Shown here one piece after another: positions 6,911 to 15,013 of a stretch of 64,000 nucleotides of DNA. The notes below the pieces were generated by a model, which saw only the letters and a program-made list of their open reading frames with translations, had not been told where the DNA came from and did no database searches. Made by a program: the position numbers and the translations under genes. Source of the stretch: Desulfovibrionaceae bacterium (lineage in GTDB: Bacteria > Desulfobacterota > Desulfovibrionia > Desulfovibrionales > Desulfovibrionaceae); the NCBI GenBank assembly GCA_016932995.1, contig JAFGBU010000003.1:1-64000 (forward strand), written 5' to 3'. Position 1 is the stretch's first letter. Each line of letters begins with the position of its first letter.

Positions 6911-7729
6911 ATGAAAAGAATGTGGCTTGCGTTGTGCCTGGTGTTTCTGCTCTCCGCCGTCCTTCCCGCGGAGGCCGAGCAGCTCGTGCTGGCCTCGACC
7001 TCGAGCGCCGACAACACGGGCCTGCTGGACGTCCTGGCCCCGGCCTTTGAGAAGGCCACGGGCATCGAGCTGAAGTGGACGCCCATGGCCTCGGGCAAGG
7101 CCCTGGCCCTGGGCAGGGAGTGCGCGGTGGACGCGCTCCTGGTCCACTCCCCGGCGGCCGAGAAGAGGTATGTCCAGGACGGCTTCGGCCTTGACCGCAC
7201 CCAGATCATGTACGACCACTTCGTGATCATCGGTCCCCGGTCCGACCCGGCCGGGATCAGGGGCAAGACCGTGCCCGCCGCCCTGAAGGCCATTTGGCGG
7301 GCCGGGGCCCTGTTCGTGAGCCGCGGCGACGACTCCGGCACCCACAACAAGGAGCGTTCGCTCTGGGGCGCGGCGGACCTGCCGGTCCCGGAGGATCGGC
7401 CCTGGTACGTGCACAGCGGCCGGGGCATGCTGGAGACCATCGTCATGGCCGGGGAAAAGGGCGCCTACACCATTACCGGCTGCGGAACGTACATAAAGTA
7501 CGAGGCCGATCACAACGGCCAACCGCCGCTGGTCGTGCTGGTGGAGAACGACAATGTCCTGATCAACCAGTACAGCGTCATGGCCGTGAACCCGGAGCGC
7601 TGCCCCGCGGCCAGGTACGATCTGGCCAAGAAGTTCATCGCCTGGATGGCCTCGCCCGAGGCCCGGAAGCTGATCGGCGACTTCCAGTTCATGGGCAGGC
7701 AGGTCTTTTTCCCAAACGCGGGCCAGTAA
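6911..7729 (+). CDS. tupA: Tungstate-binding periplasmic protein TupA-like
   Basis: 272-residue exported solute-binding protein with signal peptide MKRMWLALCLVFLLSAVLPAEA. The tungstate-binding STSSADNTGLLD motif follows, then SRGDDSGTHNKE and a GAYTITGCGTY stretch, all typical of TupA of the TupABC tungstate transporter. It begins with GGGGGA upstream. No tupB permease or tupC ATPase follows; instead come five cofactor-synthesis genes. It either works with a permease encoded elsewhere or senses tungstate. Family call firm, partner unknown. Confidence 0.92.
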   Translation: MKRMWLALCLVFLLSAVLPAEAEQLVLASTSSADNTGLLDVLAPAFEKATGIELKWTPMASGKALALGRECAVDALLVHSPAAEKRYVQDGFGLDRTQIMYDHFVIIGPRSDPAGIRGKTVPAALKAIWRAGALFVSRGDDSGTHNKERSLWGAADLPVPEDRPWYVHSGRGMLETIVMAGEKGAYTITGCGTYIKYEADHNGQPPLVVLVENDNVLINQYSVMAVNPERCPAARYDLAKKFIAWMASPEARKLIGDFQFMGRQVFFPNAGQ

Positions 7730-7774
7730 GGGGGCCTTGCGCCGGTCGATTGAAATCAGACCCAAAGGAGGGTT

Positions 7775-8137
7775 ATGGACATCTCCGAGGCCATTGCCGG
7801 GCTCAAGCGCGAGCCGGGTTTTTCGGATCAGGTGGGCATGGTCCTGGTCCACAACGGGGTGGTCCGGGGCCGGAGCCTGAACGGCGGGCGGGTCGAGGCC
7901 CTGGAGGTCAGGCCGGACCAGGCCGGGATCCAGGCCATTGCCCGGGAGATGTCCGGCAGGCCGGGGATCTTCAGGGTCCTGGCCGAGGCCCGGGCCGGGG
8001 TCTTCGCGCCCGGCGAGGACCTGTTGTTCATCGTCGTGGCCGGGGACGTGCGCGAGAACGTCAAGGCCGTGCTGGCCGAGGCCCTGGAGCGCATAAAGAC
8101 CCAGGCCGTGGCCAAGCGCGAGATACTCGCCGAATGA
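7775..8137 (+). CDS. MoaE-like molybdopterin synthase large-subunit homologue
   Basis: 120-residue protein with a perfect SD (AAAGGAGG). The core VGMVLVHNGVVRGRSLNG and the later LLFIVVAGDVRENV resemble MoaE, the catalytic half of molybdopterin synthase that puts dithiolene sulfurs on precursor Z. It is shorter than E. coli MoaE (about 150 residues), and the conserved C-terminal Lys region is reduced to ERIKTQAVAKRE. No moaD is next to it. It is the second gene of the tupA operon. Confidence 0.75.
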   Translation: MDISEAIAGLKREPGFSDQVGMVLVHNGVVRGRSLNGGRVEALEVRPDQAGIQAIAREMSGRPGIFRVLAEARAGVFAPGEDLLFIVVAGDVRENVKAVLAEALERIKTQAVAKREILAE

Positions 8138-8183
8138 GGGCCGCGGAACGTGTCGGCCTGGGCCTGAACAGCGGAGGGAGAGC

Positions 8184-9008
8184 ATGCGCCTGCGACTGAG
8201 TGTGCCGGGGCCCGTGGGCCTCGGGCCCGGGGACCGGGTGTTTTTGGCCGGGCAGCAGCCCCTGGGCCTGGACGTCCCCTGTCTGCTGCGCCTGGACGGG
8301 CCGCTGGACCTGGCCGTGGGGACCTGGCTCGGGCCTGATCCCGAGACCCCCCTGTTCCAGGTCCAGGGCGCGGCCTGGTGGCCGTTTGCCGCCGGCCAGC
8401 ACGAGGGCTCGTCTGTGGCCGGCCGCTGCCTGTGGCTGGCCTGCCTGGCCGAGCAGGACCTGGGGCCCGGGGACCTGTCCCTGACGGCCTGGAGGCGCGG
8501 CCTGAGCCTGGCCTGGATCACCCTGAGCGACAAGGGGGCCCAGGGCCTGCGCCGGGACGAGAGCGGCCCCCTGGCCGAGGCCCTGGTCAGGGAGTCCCTG
8601 GACGTCTGCCTGGCCCGGGGCGGCCTGATCCCGGACAATGTCAAGGAGCTCGAGGCCCTGCTTTCGTTCTTGGCCCTGGTCGAGGGCTTTGACCTCATCC
8701 TGACCACGGGCGGCACCGGGGTCGGGCCCAGGGACGTGACCCCGGAGGCCACCCTGCGGGTGATCGACAAGCGCCTGCCCGGGTTTGAGCGGGCCATGAC
8801 CATGATTTCGCTGCAAAAGACGCCCCGGGCGGTGATCTCCAGGGCCTGCGCCGGGGCCCTGGGCCAAAGCCTGATCATCAACCTCCCGGGCAGCCCCAAG
8901 GCCGTGCGCGAGAACCTGGAGGCGGTCCTGCCGGCCGTGGCCCACACCCTGGACAAGCTCAGGGGCGACCCCTCGGACTGCGCGTCCGTTCCGGTAGCTG
9001 GTGAATGA
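8184..9008 (+). CDS. MogA/MoaB-family molybdopterin adenylyltransferase with extra N-terminal domain
   Basis: The C-terminal 165 residues or so are a MogA/MoaB fold: AWITLSDKGAQGLRRDESGP, then the signature TTGGTGVGPRDVTPEAT and NLPGSPKAVRENL. This enzyme adenylates molybdopterin before MoeA inserts the metal. The first 105 or so residues (GPVGLGPGDRVFLAGQQPLG...) are an all-beta-looking extension that I cannot assign; it does not show a clear MOSC cysteine. GGAGGGAG precedes the ATG. Total length is 274 against about 170-195 for plain MogA. Confidence 0.85.
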   Translation: MRLRLSVPGPVGLGPGDRVFLAGQQPLGLDVPCLLRLDGPLDLAVGTWLGPDPETPLFQVQGAAWWPFAAGQHEGSSVAGRCLWLACLAEQDLGPGDLSLTAWRRGLSLAWITLSDKGAQGLRRDESGPLAEALVRESLDVCLARGGLIPDNVKELEALLSFLALVEGFDLILTTGGTGVGPRDVTPEATLRVIDKRLPGFERAMTMISLQKTPRAVISRACAGALGQSLIINLPGSPKAVRENLEAVLPAVAHTLDKLRGDPSDCASVPVAGE

Positions 9009-9029
9009 ATTGAACAAAAAGGAGCGCAT

Positions 9030-9731
9030 ATGCGAGCCGTGGCCATAGTCGGGCCCAAGAAGGCCGGAAAGACCACCCTGGGATTGGCCCTGGCCGAGGC
9101 CCTGGCCGAGATGGGCCTCAAGGTGGTTGCGGCCAAGCACACCGGGCACCATTTCGACAAGCAGGGCACGGATACCGCCAGGTATGCGGAGCACTGCGCG
9201 GCGGTCATCGGCCTGGGCCCGGAGGAGAGCTTCGTGACCTGGCCGGTCGAGCGCCATCTGCCCGACCTCTTGCCCCTGGCCCGGGCCGACGTGCTCCTGG
9301 TGGAGGGCGGCAAGGGTCTGCGCTGGCTGCCCAGGGTCCTGGTCCTGAACGAGCCGGGCGAGGCCCAGGGCCTGGCCCCGGAGCTGACCCTGGCCTGCTT
9401 CGGCAACACCGGGCCCTCGGACCTGCCGCGCGTCGAGTCCGTGGGCGAGCTGGCCCGGCTGGTGCTCGAGCGCGGCTTTGTCCTGCCCGGCCTGGACTGC
9501 GGGGCCTGCGGCCGGGAGGACTGCGGCTGTCTGGCCGCGGAGATCGTCGCCGGCAGGGCGCTGATCGACGAATGCAAGTCCAGGTCCTCCAGGGTCCGGG
9601 TCGCGGTCAACGGCAGCCCGGTCGGGCTGAACCCGTTTCTGGAGCGCCTGTTCTGCTCCATGATCGGGGCCATGCTCGAGCAGCTCAAGGGCTACGCCCC
9701 GGGCAGGGTGAGCATCGAGCTGGAGCCCTGA
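9030..9731 (+). CDS. mobB: MobB GTP-binding protein fused to a probable 4Fe-4S motif
   Basis: The N-terminal 150 residues are MobB: P-loop GPKKAGKTTL, AKHTGHHFDKQGTDTARY and LVEGGKG. MobB assists MGD formation or delivery. Residues 157-182 read D-C-G-A-C-G-x3-D-C then a helix to C182 (C157, C160, C165, C182; also C167). This matches the DCGxCG...C...AxxIxxG...C iron-sulfur motif found in corrinoid/acetyl-CoA pathway proteins. A further 50 residues of unknown role follow. The start has AAAAAGGAG upstream. The Fe-S reading is by motif only. Confidence 0.9.
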   Translation: MRAVAIVGPKKAGKTTLGLALAEALAEMGLKVVAAKHTGHHFDKQGTDTARYAEHCAAVIGLGPEESFVTWPVERHLPDLLPLARADVLLVEGGKGLRWLPRVLVLNEPGEAQGLAPELTLACFGNTGPSDLPRVESVGELARLVLERGFVLPGLDCGACGREDCGCLAAEIVAGRALIDECKSRSSRVRVAVNGSPVGLNPFLERLFCSMIGAMLEQLKGYAPGRVSIELEP

Positions 9732-9732
9732 C

Positions 9733-10974
9733 GTGGGCCACGGTTTTTTCAAGGTCCTCGGCAGGCGGGATTTTTTCGAGCTGCTCGCCGGGTTCGCGCC
9801 CCTGGCCGGCGAGGAGGTCGAGCTGTCCGCGGCCCTGGGCCGGGTCCTTGCCCGGGACCTGGTCGCCGGAGAGGACCTGCCCCTGGCCGACCGCTCGTGC
9901 ATGGACGGCTTCGCCGTGCGCGCCCAGGACCTGTTCGGGGCCGGGGAGTCGAACCCGGCCTACCTGGAGAGCGTGGGCCGGATCGCGGTCAATCAGGCCC
10001 CTTCCTTTACCCTCGGGCCCGGCCAGTGCGCCTGGATACCGACCGGCGGCTGCCTGCCCGCGGGCGCGGACAGCGTGGTCATGGTCGAGCACACCCAGGA
10101 CCTGGGCTCCGGGACCATCGAGCTGCGCAAGTCCGCGGCCCCGGGCGAGAACGTCATGCGCCGGGGCGAGGACGCGGCGGTCGGCCGGGTGGTCCTTGCG
10201 GCCGGAAGGCGGCTGCGGGCCCAGGAGATCGGGCTTTTGGCCGGCCTGGGCCTGACCAGGCCGCAGGTCCATAGCAGGCCCGTGGCCGGGATACTGTCCA
10301 CCGGGGACGAGGTCGTGCCCGTGGACTCCAGGCCTTTGCCGGGCCAGGTCCGGGACGTGAACTCCCTGACCGTGGGCTGCCTGGTCGAGCAGGCCGGGGG
10401 CCTGGCCAGGCCCCTGGGCATAGTGGCCGACGACCTCGAGGCCCTGACCCGGGCCCTGACCCGGGCCCTGGAGGACTGCGACCTGGTCTTTCTGTCCGGG
10501 GGCAGCTCCGTGGGCGTGCGCGACCTGACCCTGGAGGTCCTGGAGCGCATCCCCGGGACCGAGGTCCTGGCCCACGGCGTGGCCCTGAGCCCGGGCAAGC
10601 CGACCATCCTGGCCAGGCAGGGCGACAAGCTGTTCATGGGCCTGCCCGGACAGGTGGCCTCGGCCCAGGTGGTCATGCTCGTGCTCGGCCAGCCCGCGGT
10701 CAGGCGGCTGTCCGGGGACGCCCGGGCCTTTGACGACGGCCTCAGGTCCCTGCGCAGGGCCGAGCTGGCCCGCAACGTGGCCTCCAAGCACGGCCGTGAG
10801 GACTACGTGCGCGTGGCCCTTGAGCCGCGGCCCGGACGGCTGCCCCTGGCCCATCCGCTGCTCGGCAAGTCCGGCCTGCTGCGGACCCTGGTCCAGTGCC
10901 AGGGCCTGCTGGCCGTGCCCGCGGACCTGGAGGGCCTGAACCAGGGACAGGAGACGGACGTCTGGCTGATCTGA
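9733..10974 (+). CDS. moeA: Molybdopterin molybdenumtransferase MoeA (copy 1)
   Basis: Inserts molybdate or tungstate into adenylated molybdopterin. 413 residues from a GTG start one base after the mobB stop, with GGAG upstream, so translation is coupled. MoeA landmarks are present: DRSCMDGFAVRA, VVMVEHT, GILSTGDEVVP, LSGGSSVGVRDLT, GVALSPGKPT and LPGQVASAQV. The four-domain length is normal. A second, fused MoeA follows immediately; the two may differ in metal (Mo or W), which is inference. Confidence 0.95.
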   Translation: MGHGFFKVLGRRDFFELLAGFAPLAGEEVELSAALGRVLARDLVAGEDLPLADRSCMDGFAVRAQDLFGAGESNPAYLESVGRIAVNQAPSFTLGPGQCAWIPTGGCLPAGADSVVMVEHTQDLGSGTIELRKSAAPGENVMRRGEDAAVGRVVLAAGRRLRAQEIGLLAGLGLTRPQVHSRPVAGILSTGDEVVPVDSRPLPGQVRDVNSLTVGCLVEQAGGLARPLGIVADDLEALTRALTRALEDCDLVFLSGGSSVGVRDLTLEVLERIPGTEVLAHGVALSPGKPTILARQGDKLFMGLPGQVASAQVVMLVLGQPAVRRLSGDARAFDDGLRSLRRAELARNVASKHGREDYVRVALEPRPGRLPLAHPLLGKSGLLRTLVQCQGLLAVPADLEGLNQGQETDVWLI

Positions 10975-11004
10975 CCCGGACGAGTTTTTGAACAGGAGAG
11001 GACC

Positions 11005-12942
11005 ATGAAGGACAGGAACATATATCTGCAGACCATTCCCGTGGCCGAGGCCGTGTCCAGGGCCATGCAGGCCCTGGACCGCGAGGCCCTGATCGGCAAG
11101 CGGACCGTGGCCACGCACCTGGCCTGCGGCCGGGTGACCGCGGCCCCGATCTTCGCGCGCTGCTCCTCGCCGACCTTCCACTCGGCGGCCATGGACGGGA
11201 TCGCCGTGCGCGCCCAGGACACCTTTTCGGCCCGGGAGGGCAATCCCCTGACCCTGAAGAGGGGCAAGGGCTACAGGCCCATAAACACCGGCCAGCCCAT
11301 GCCCAAGGGCCTGGACGCGGTGGTCATGATCGAGGACGTCAGCCAGGTGGACGAGGACACCGTGCGCATAGAGGCCCCGGTCTTCCCCTGGCGCAACGTG
11401 CGCCGCATCGGCGAGGACATCGTGGCCACCGAGCTGATCGTGCCCCAGAACCGGACCCTGAGCGCCTACGACGTCGGGGCCCTGTTGTCCGCGGGCGTGT
11501 TCGAGGTCCAGGTCCGGGACAGGGTGCGCCTGGCCTTCATCCCCACGGGCGACGAGGTCCTGGACTTCGAGAAGCGGCCGAGCCCCAAGGCCGGAGAGGT
11601 CATAGAGAGCAACTCCCAGGTCTTCTGCTGCCTGGCCAGGTCCTGGGGGGCGGAGCCCGTGCGCCTGGCCCCGGCGCCGGACGACCCCGAGGCCATCGCC
11701 CAGGCCGTGGACCGGGCCCTGGACTCGGACGTCCAGGTGGTCGTTGTCGGGGCCGGGTCCTCGGCCGGGACCCGCGACTACACCCGCAAGGTCTTCGAGA
11801 AGATCGGCCGGGTCCTGGTCCACGGCGTCTCGACCATGCCCGGCAAGCCCACCCTCCTGGGCGAGGCCCGGGGCAAGCTCCTGGTGGGCGCGCCGGGCTA
11901 TCCGGTGAGCTCGGTGGTCTGCTTCGAGGAGGTCCTGGCCCCGGTGGCCGCCTGGCTGGGCCACAGAAGCCCGCCCGAGCGCAGGACAGTGGACGTCCGC
12001 CTGACGCGCAAGACCCCGTCCAAGCTGGGCCTGGAGGAGATACTGCGCCTGGCCGTGGGCCGGGTGGGCGAGTCCTTTGTGGCCGTGCCCCTGGGCCGCG
12101 GGGCGGGCATGATCACCACCCTGACCAAGGCCCAGGCCATAACCCGCGTGCCGGCCAACTCCGAGGGCCTGGACCAGGACCAGACGGTCAGGGCCGAGCT
12201 CCTGGTCCCGGAAAAGGACCTCGACAGCGTCCTGGTCCACGTGGGCAGCCACGACAACATCCTGGATATCATGGCCAACGAGTTCATGGCCCTGCCCGAG
12301 CCCGTGCGCCTGGTCTCCAGCCACGTGGGCAGCATGGGCGGGCTCACGGCGATCAAGAACGGCGCGGCCATGTTCGCCGGCTCGCACCTCTTCGACCCCG
12401 AGACCGGGGACTTCAACTTCCCGTTCATCGAGCGCTACCTGCCCGGGATCGAGCTCCTGGTGGTCAACCTGGCCATCAGGCACCAGGGCCTGATCGTGGC
12501 CCGGGAGAACCCCAAGGCGATCATGGGGGTCAAGGACCTCACCCGCCAGGACGTGGTGTTCATCAACCGCCAGCGCGGGGCCGGGACCAGGATACTGCTC
12601 GACCACCACCTCGAGCTGGAGGGGGTCGATCCCTCGCGCGTCCGGGGCTACGGCCAGGAGGAGTACACGCACATGGCCGTGGCGGTCAACGTGCTCACCG
12701 GCGCGGCCGACTGCGGCCTGGGGATATTCGCCGCGGCCAAGGCCCTGGGGCTCGATTTCGTGCCCCTGGCCCACGAGCGCTACGACCTGATAATCCCCCG
12801 GGCCCTGGCCGGAGACGCCAAGATCGAGGTCATGCTCGACCTGCTGCGCAGCAAGGGGTTCAAGGACCGGATAGACGGCCTGGGCGGCTACGAGACCAGG
12901 CTCACCGGCCGGGTCATGGAGCCGGGCCAGGGACTTTCCTAG
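11005..12942 (+). CDS. moeA: MoeA (copy 2) fused to a periplasmic-binding-protein-like domain
   Basis: Residues 1-410 or so are a second MoeA (SAAMDGIAVRA, FIPTGDEVLDF, GAGSSAGTRDYT, MPGKPTLLGE). Residues 418-645 are a type 2 substrate-binding-protein-like domain (VGSHDNILDIMANEF, MGGLTAIKNG, FINRQRGAGTRILLDHHL, AADCGLGIFAAAKALGLDFVPL). No signal peptide precedes this domain, so it is cytoplasmic; in relatives it is thought to bind molybdate or the cofactor intermediate. The gene has AGGAGAG upstream and ends the W/Mo operon. Confidence 0.94.
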   Translation: MKDRNIYLQTIPVAEAVSRAMQALDREALIGKRTVATHLACGRVTAAPIFARCSSPTFHSAAMDGIAVRAQDTFSAREGNPLTLKRGKGYRPINTGQPMPKGLDAVVMIEDVSQVDEDTVRIEAPVFPWRNVRRIGEDIVATELIVPQNRTLSAYDVGALLSAGVFEVQVRDRVRLAFIPTGDEVLDFEKRPSPKAGEVIESNSQVFCCLARSWGAEPVRLAPAPDDPEAIAQAVDRALDSDVQVVVVGAGSSAGTRDYTRKVFEKIGRVLVHGVSTMPGKPTLLGEARGKLLVGAPGYPVSSVVCFEEVLAPVAAWLGHRSPPERRTVDVRLTRKTPSKLGLEEILRLAVGRVGESFVAVPLGRGAGMITTLTKAQAITRVPANSEGLDQDQTVRAELLVPEKDLDSVLVHVGSHDNILDIMANEFMALPEPVRLVSSHVGSMGGLTAIKNGAAMFAGSHLFDPETGDFNFPFIERYLPGIELLVVNLAIRHQGLIVARENPKAIMGVKDLTRQDVVFINRQRGAGTRILLDHHLELEGVDPSRVRGYGQEEYTHMAVAVNVLTGAADCGLGIFAAAKALGLDFVPLAHERYDLIIPRALAGDAKIEVMLDLLRSKGFKDRIDGLGGYETRLTGRVMEPGQGLS

Positions 12943-13046
12943 GCCTTTGGGCTTTCATTTTTCCGCGGCTTGTCTTGAGCGGCCCGAGGGGTTAGAAGAA
13001 ACCTAAAGGGCCCGCGCGGCCCGGACATCGGAGGCGGCCGGCGCAA

Positions 13047-13922
13047 GTGGAGAGACATTTCTTGGTCACGGTCAGCGAGGACCAGAGCTACCTGTGCGGG
13101 GTCCGCTTCGTGGGCAACTTCTTTTCCCCGGACAGCGACCTGCGTTTCACCCTGTTCTACACCGCGCCCAGGCCCGCCGAGGTCTGGGGCGAGGAGCGCA
13201 ACTTCGAGACCCTGGAGCTCTTCGAGGTCCAGAAGCGCCACAACCGGGAGCGCGGCCAAAGGGCCCTTGAAAAGGCCAAGGACATCCTCTGCGGCTTCGG
13301 CTTTTCCAGGGACAGGGTGGAGACCAGGGTGGTGTTGCGCACCCACTCCAAGTTCATGGACATCATCCAGGAAGGCGACAGGGGCATGTACGACGCCATG
13401 GTCCTGGGCCGCCGGGCCCTGGTCTGGCTGGAGAAGGCCTACAGCGGCAGCGTGAGCGAGAGCCTGTACCAGTCCGACATGCCCTGCCCGCTCTGGCTCT
13501 GCCGCAGCCCGGAGCTCAAGGGCCGCGACGTGCTGGTGTGCGTGGACGGGACCCGGTCCTCGGAGCGCATGGTGGACCATGTCGGCTTTGTCCTGGCCGC
13601 GGAGCCCGGGCACAAGGTCGCCCTGATGTGGGTCGACCCGCCGGGCGGGGTCCAGGGGGCCGAACCGGCCGTGGCCCTGCTCAGGGCCCGGGAGACGCTC
13701 ATGGTCAACGGCCTTTCCGGGGACAGGATAGACACCATGCTGGCCGAGGCCGTGGACCCGGTCAGGGCCGTGCTCGGCGAGGCCGAGAAGGGCCGCTACG
13801 CGGCCGTGGCCGTGGGCCGCAGCGATCCGGTCGAGGGCGCGCGGCCCAGCCTGTTTTACAGCTCCCTGAGCGCCGGCCTGTTCAAGAGGCTGGAGCGGGC
13901 GGCGCTCTGGATCAGCCCCTGA
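13047..13922 (+). CDS. Tandem universal stress protein (UspA family)
   Basis: 291 residues from GTG 13047, with two Usp-like halves. The first carries LVTVSEDQSYLCGVRFVGNFF and ends near SESLYQSDMPCPLWLC; the second starts at DVLVCVDGTRSSERMVDHVG and ends VAVGRSDP...FYSSLSAGLFKRLERAALWI. The ATP-binding G-x2-G-x9-G(S/T) loop is only partly kept in each half. The role (stress or energy signalling) is not defined. It follows the cofactor operon by 104 bases of unremarkable sequence and may have its own promoter. Confidence 0.85.
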   Translation: MERHFLVTVSEDQSYLCGVRFVGNFFSPDSDLRFTLFYTAPRPAEVWGEERNFETLELFEVQKRHNRERGQRALEKAKDILCGFGFSRDRVETRVVLRTHSKFMDIIQEGDRGMYDAMVLGRRALVWLEKAYSGSVSESLYQSDMPCPLWLCRSPELKGRDVLVCVDGTRSSERMVDHVGFVLAAEPGHKVALMWVDPPGGVQGAEPAVALLRARETLMVNGLSGDRIDTMLAEAVDPVRAVLGEAEKGRYAAVAVGRSDPVEGARPSLFYSSLSAGLFKRLERAALWISP

Positions 13923-13949
13923 CCCGGGCCGCCGAAGGACCGTCGCGCA

Positions 13950-14519
13950 ATGGCCATCACCCTACCCAGGTTCAAGGGCAAGACCGCCCTGGAGCGGGTG
14001 GTCAGGATACTGGCCCTGGTCCTGATCGCCCTGGTGGTCTGCTGGGCGTTCTGGAAGAACAACGAGCGGGTCATGGAGAGGCTCAACGCCAACAAGGCCG
14101 TATACGACCAGACCGATTCCCTGGGCCCCGAGGACCTGGAGTTCGTCAGGGGCTTTGTCGACGGGCTTGAGCGCGAGTTCGGGATCGCGGCCAGGATCCA
14201 GGTGCGCACGGGCCGGGTCGAGGTCCCGGAGCTCGACCCCAAGACCCTGTACATCGGCCTGTGGCCCGACAGCAGGCAGGCGGTGGTGGTCTTTCCCGTG
14301 CTCATGCGGCGCTCCCTGGGCGAGGACCTGGCCCGGACCCTCCAGGACCGGCACTTTCCGCGCTACTTCGACGACGGCGACTGGCCCAGGGGGCTCAGGG
14401 TCGCCCTGGCCATCATCTGGTCCAGGCTGGCCGAGATGGTCGAGTCCGGCCGTTCCCCGGACCGCTCCGGCGTCTCCCAGGTCCGGCGGCCGGTGGACAG
14501 GGGCCCTGCGTCCCCATGA
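13950..14519 (+). CDS. Membrane-anchored protein of unknown function
   Basis: 189 residues with one N-terminal membrane segment (about 17-38, RILALVLIALVVCWAFW) and then a soluble domain, probably periplasmic. That domain (VDGLEREFGIAARIQVRTG...LYIGLWPDSRQAVVVFPVL...DLARTLQDRHFPRYFDDGDWPRGL) vaguely recalls TPM-type domains, but the match is weak. Its stop overlaps the rnhA start (ATGA at 14516-14519), so it is translated with rnhA. The C-terminus is Pro/Arg-rich. I cannot assign a function. Confidence 0.75.
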   Translation: MAITLPRFKGKTALERVVRILALVLIALVVCWAFWKNNERVMERLNANKAVYDQTDSLGPEDLEFVRGFVDGLEREFGIAARIQVRTGRVEVPELDPKTLYIGLWPDSRQAVVVFPVLMRRSLGEDLARTLQDRHFPRYFDDGDWPRGLRVALAIIWSRLAEMVESGRSPDRSGVSQVRRPVDRGPASP

Positions 14520-15013
14520 AGCAACAGGACAGGGTGACCCTGTTCACCGACGGCTCCTGCCTGGGCAACCCCGGCCCGGGCGGCTTCGCCGCGCTGCTCG
14601 TGTACCGGGACAGCCGCCGGGAGATAACCGGCGGCTTCCGCGCCACGACCAACAACCGCATGGAGCTCATGGCCGTGATCGAGGGCCTTACGGCCCTGAC
14701 CAGGCCCTGCCGGGTCGACGTGTTCACCGACTCGCGGTACATCAAGGACGCCGTGACCCGGGGCTGGCTGGACACCTGGCGCTCGAACGGCTGGCGCACC
14801 GCGGCCAAGAAGCCGGTCAAGAACCAGGACCTGTGGACCGGGCTCCTGGTCCTGCTGGACCGCCACCGGGTCGAGTTCCACTGGCTGCGCGGCCACAGCG
14901 GCCACCCGGAGAACGAGCGCTGCGACGCCCTGGCCCGGGCCGCGGCCGCGTCCCCGGACCTGCCCGAGGAGCCCCGGCCCGGCCTGGGCCCTAGGGCGCC
15001 AGCCGGGCGATGA
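14516..15013 (+). CDS. rnhA: Ribonuclease HI
   Basis: Cleaves RNA in RNA-DNA hybrids. 165 residues with the complete DEDD active site: D12 in LFTDGSCLGNPGPGG, E50 in NNRMELMA, D72 in VFTDSRYI and the Asp of NERCDALA, plus the HWLRGHSGHPEN His. It starts at ATG 14516, overlapping the upstream gene by four bases. It ends inside the convergent hemW 3' end (23-bp overlap of coding sequence on opposite strands). Confidence 0.96.
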   Translation: MKQQDRVTLFTDGSCLGNPGPGGFAALLVYRDSRREITGGFRATTNNRMELMAVIEGLTALTRPCRVDVFTDSRYIKDAVTRGWLDTWRSNGWRTAAKKPVKNQDLWTGLLVLLDRHRVEFHWLRGHSGHPENERCDALARAAAASPDLPEEPRPGLGPRAPAGR

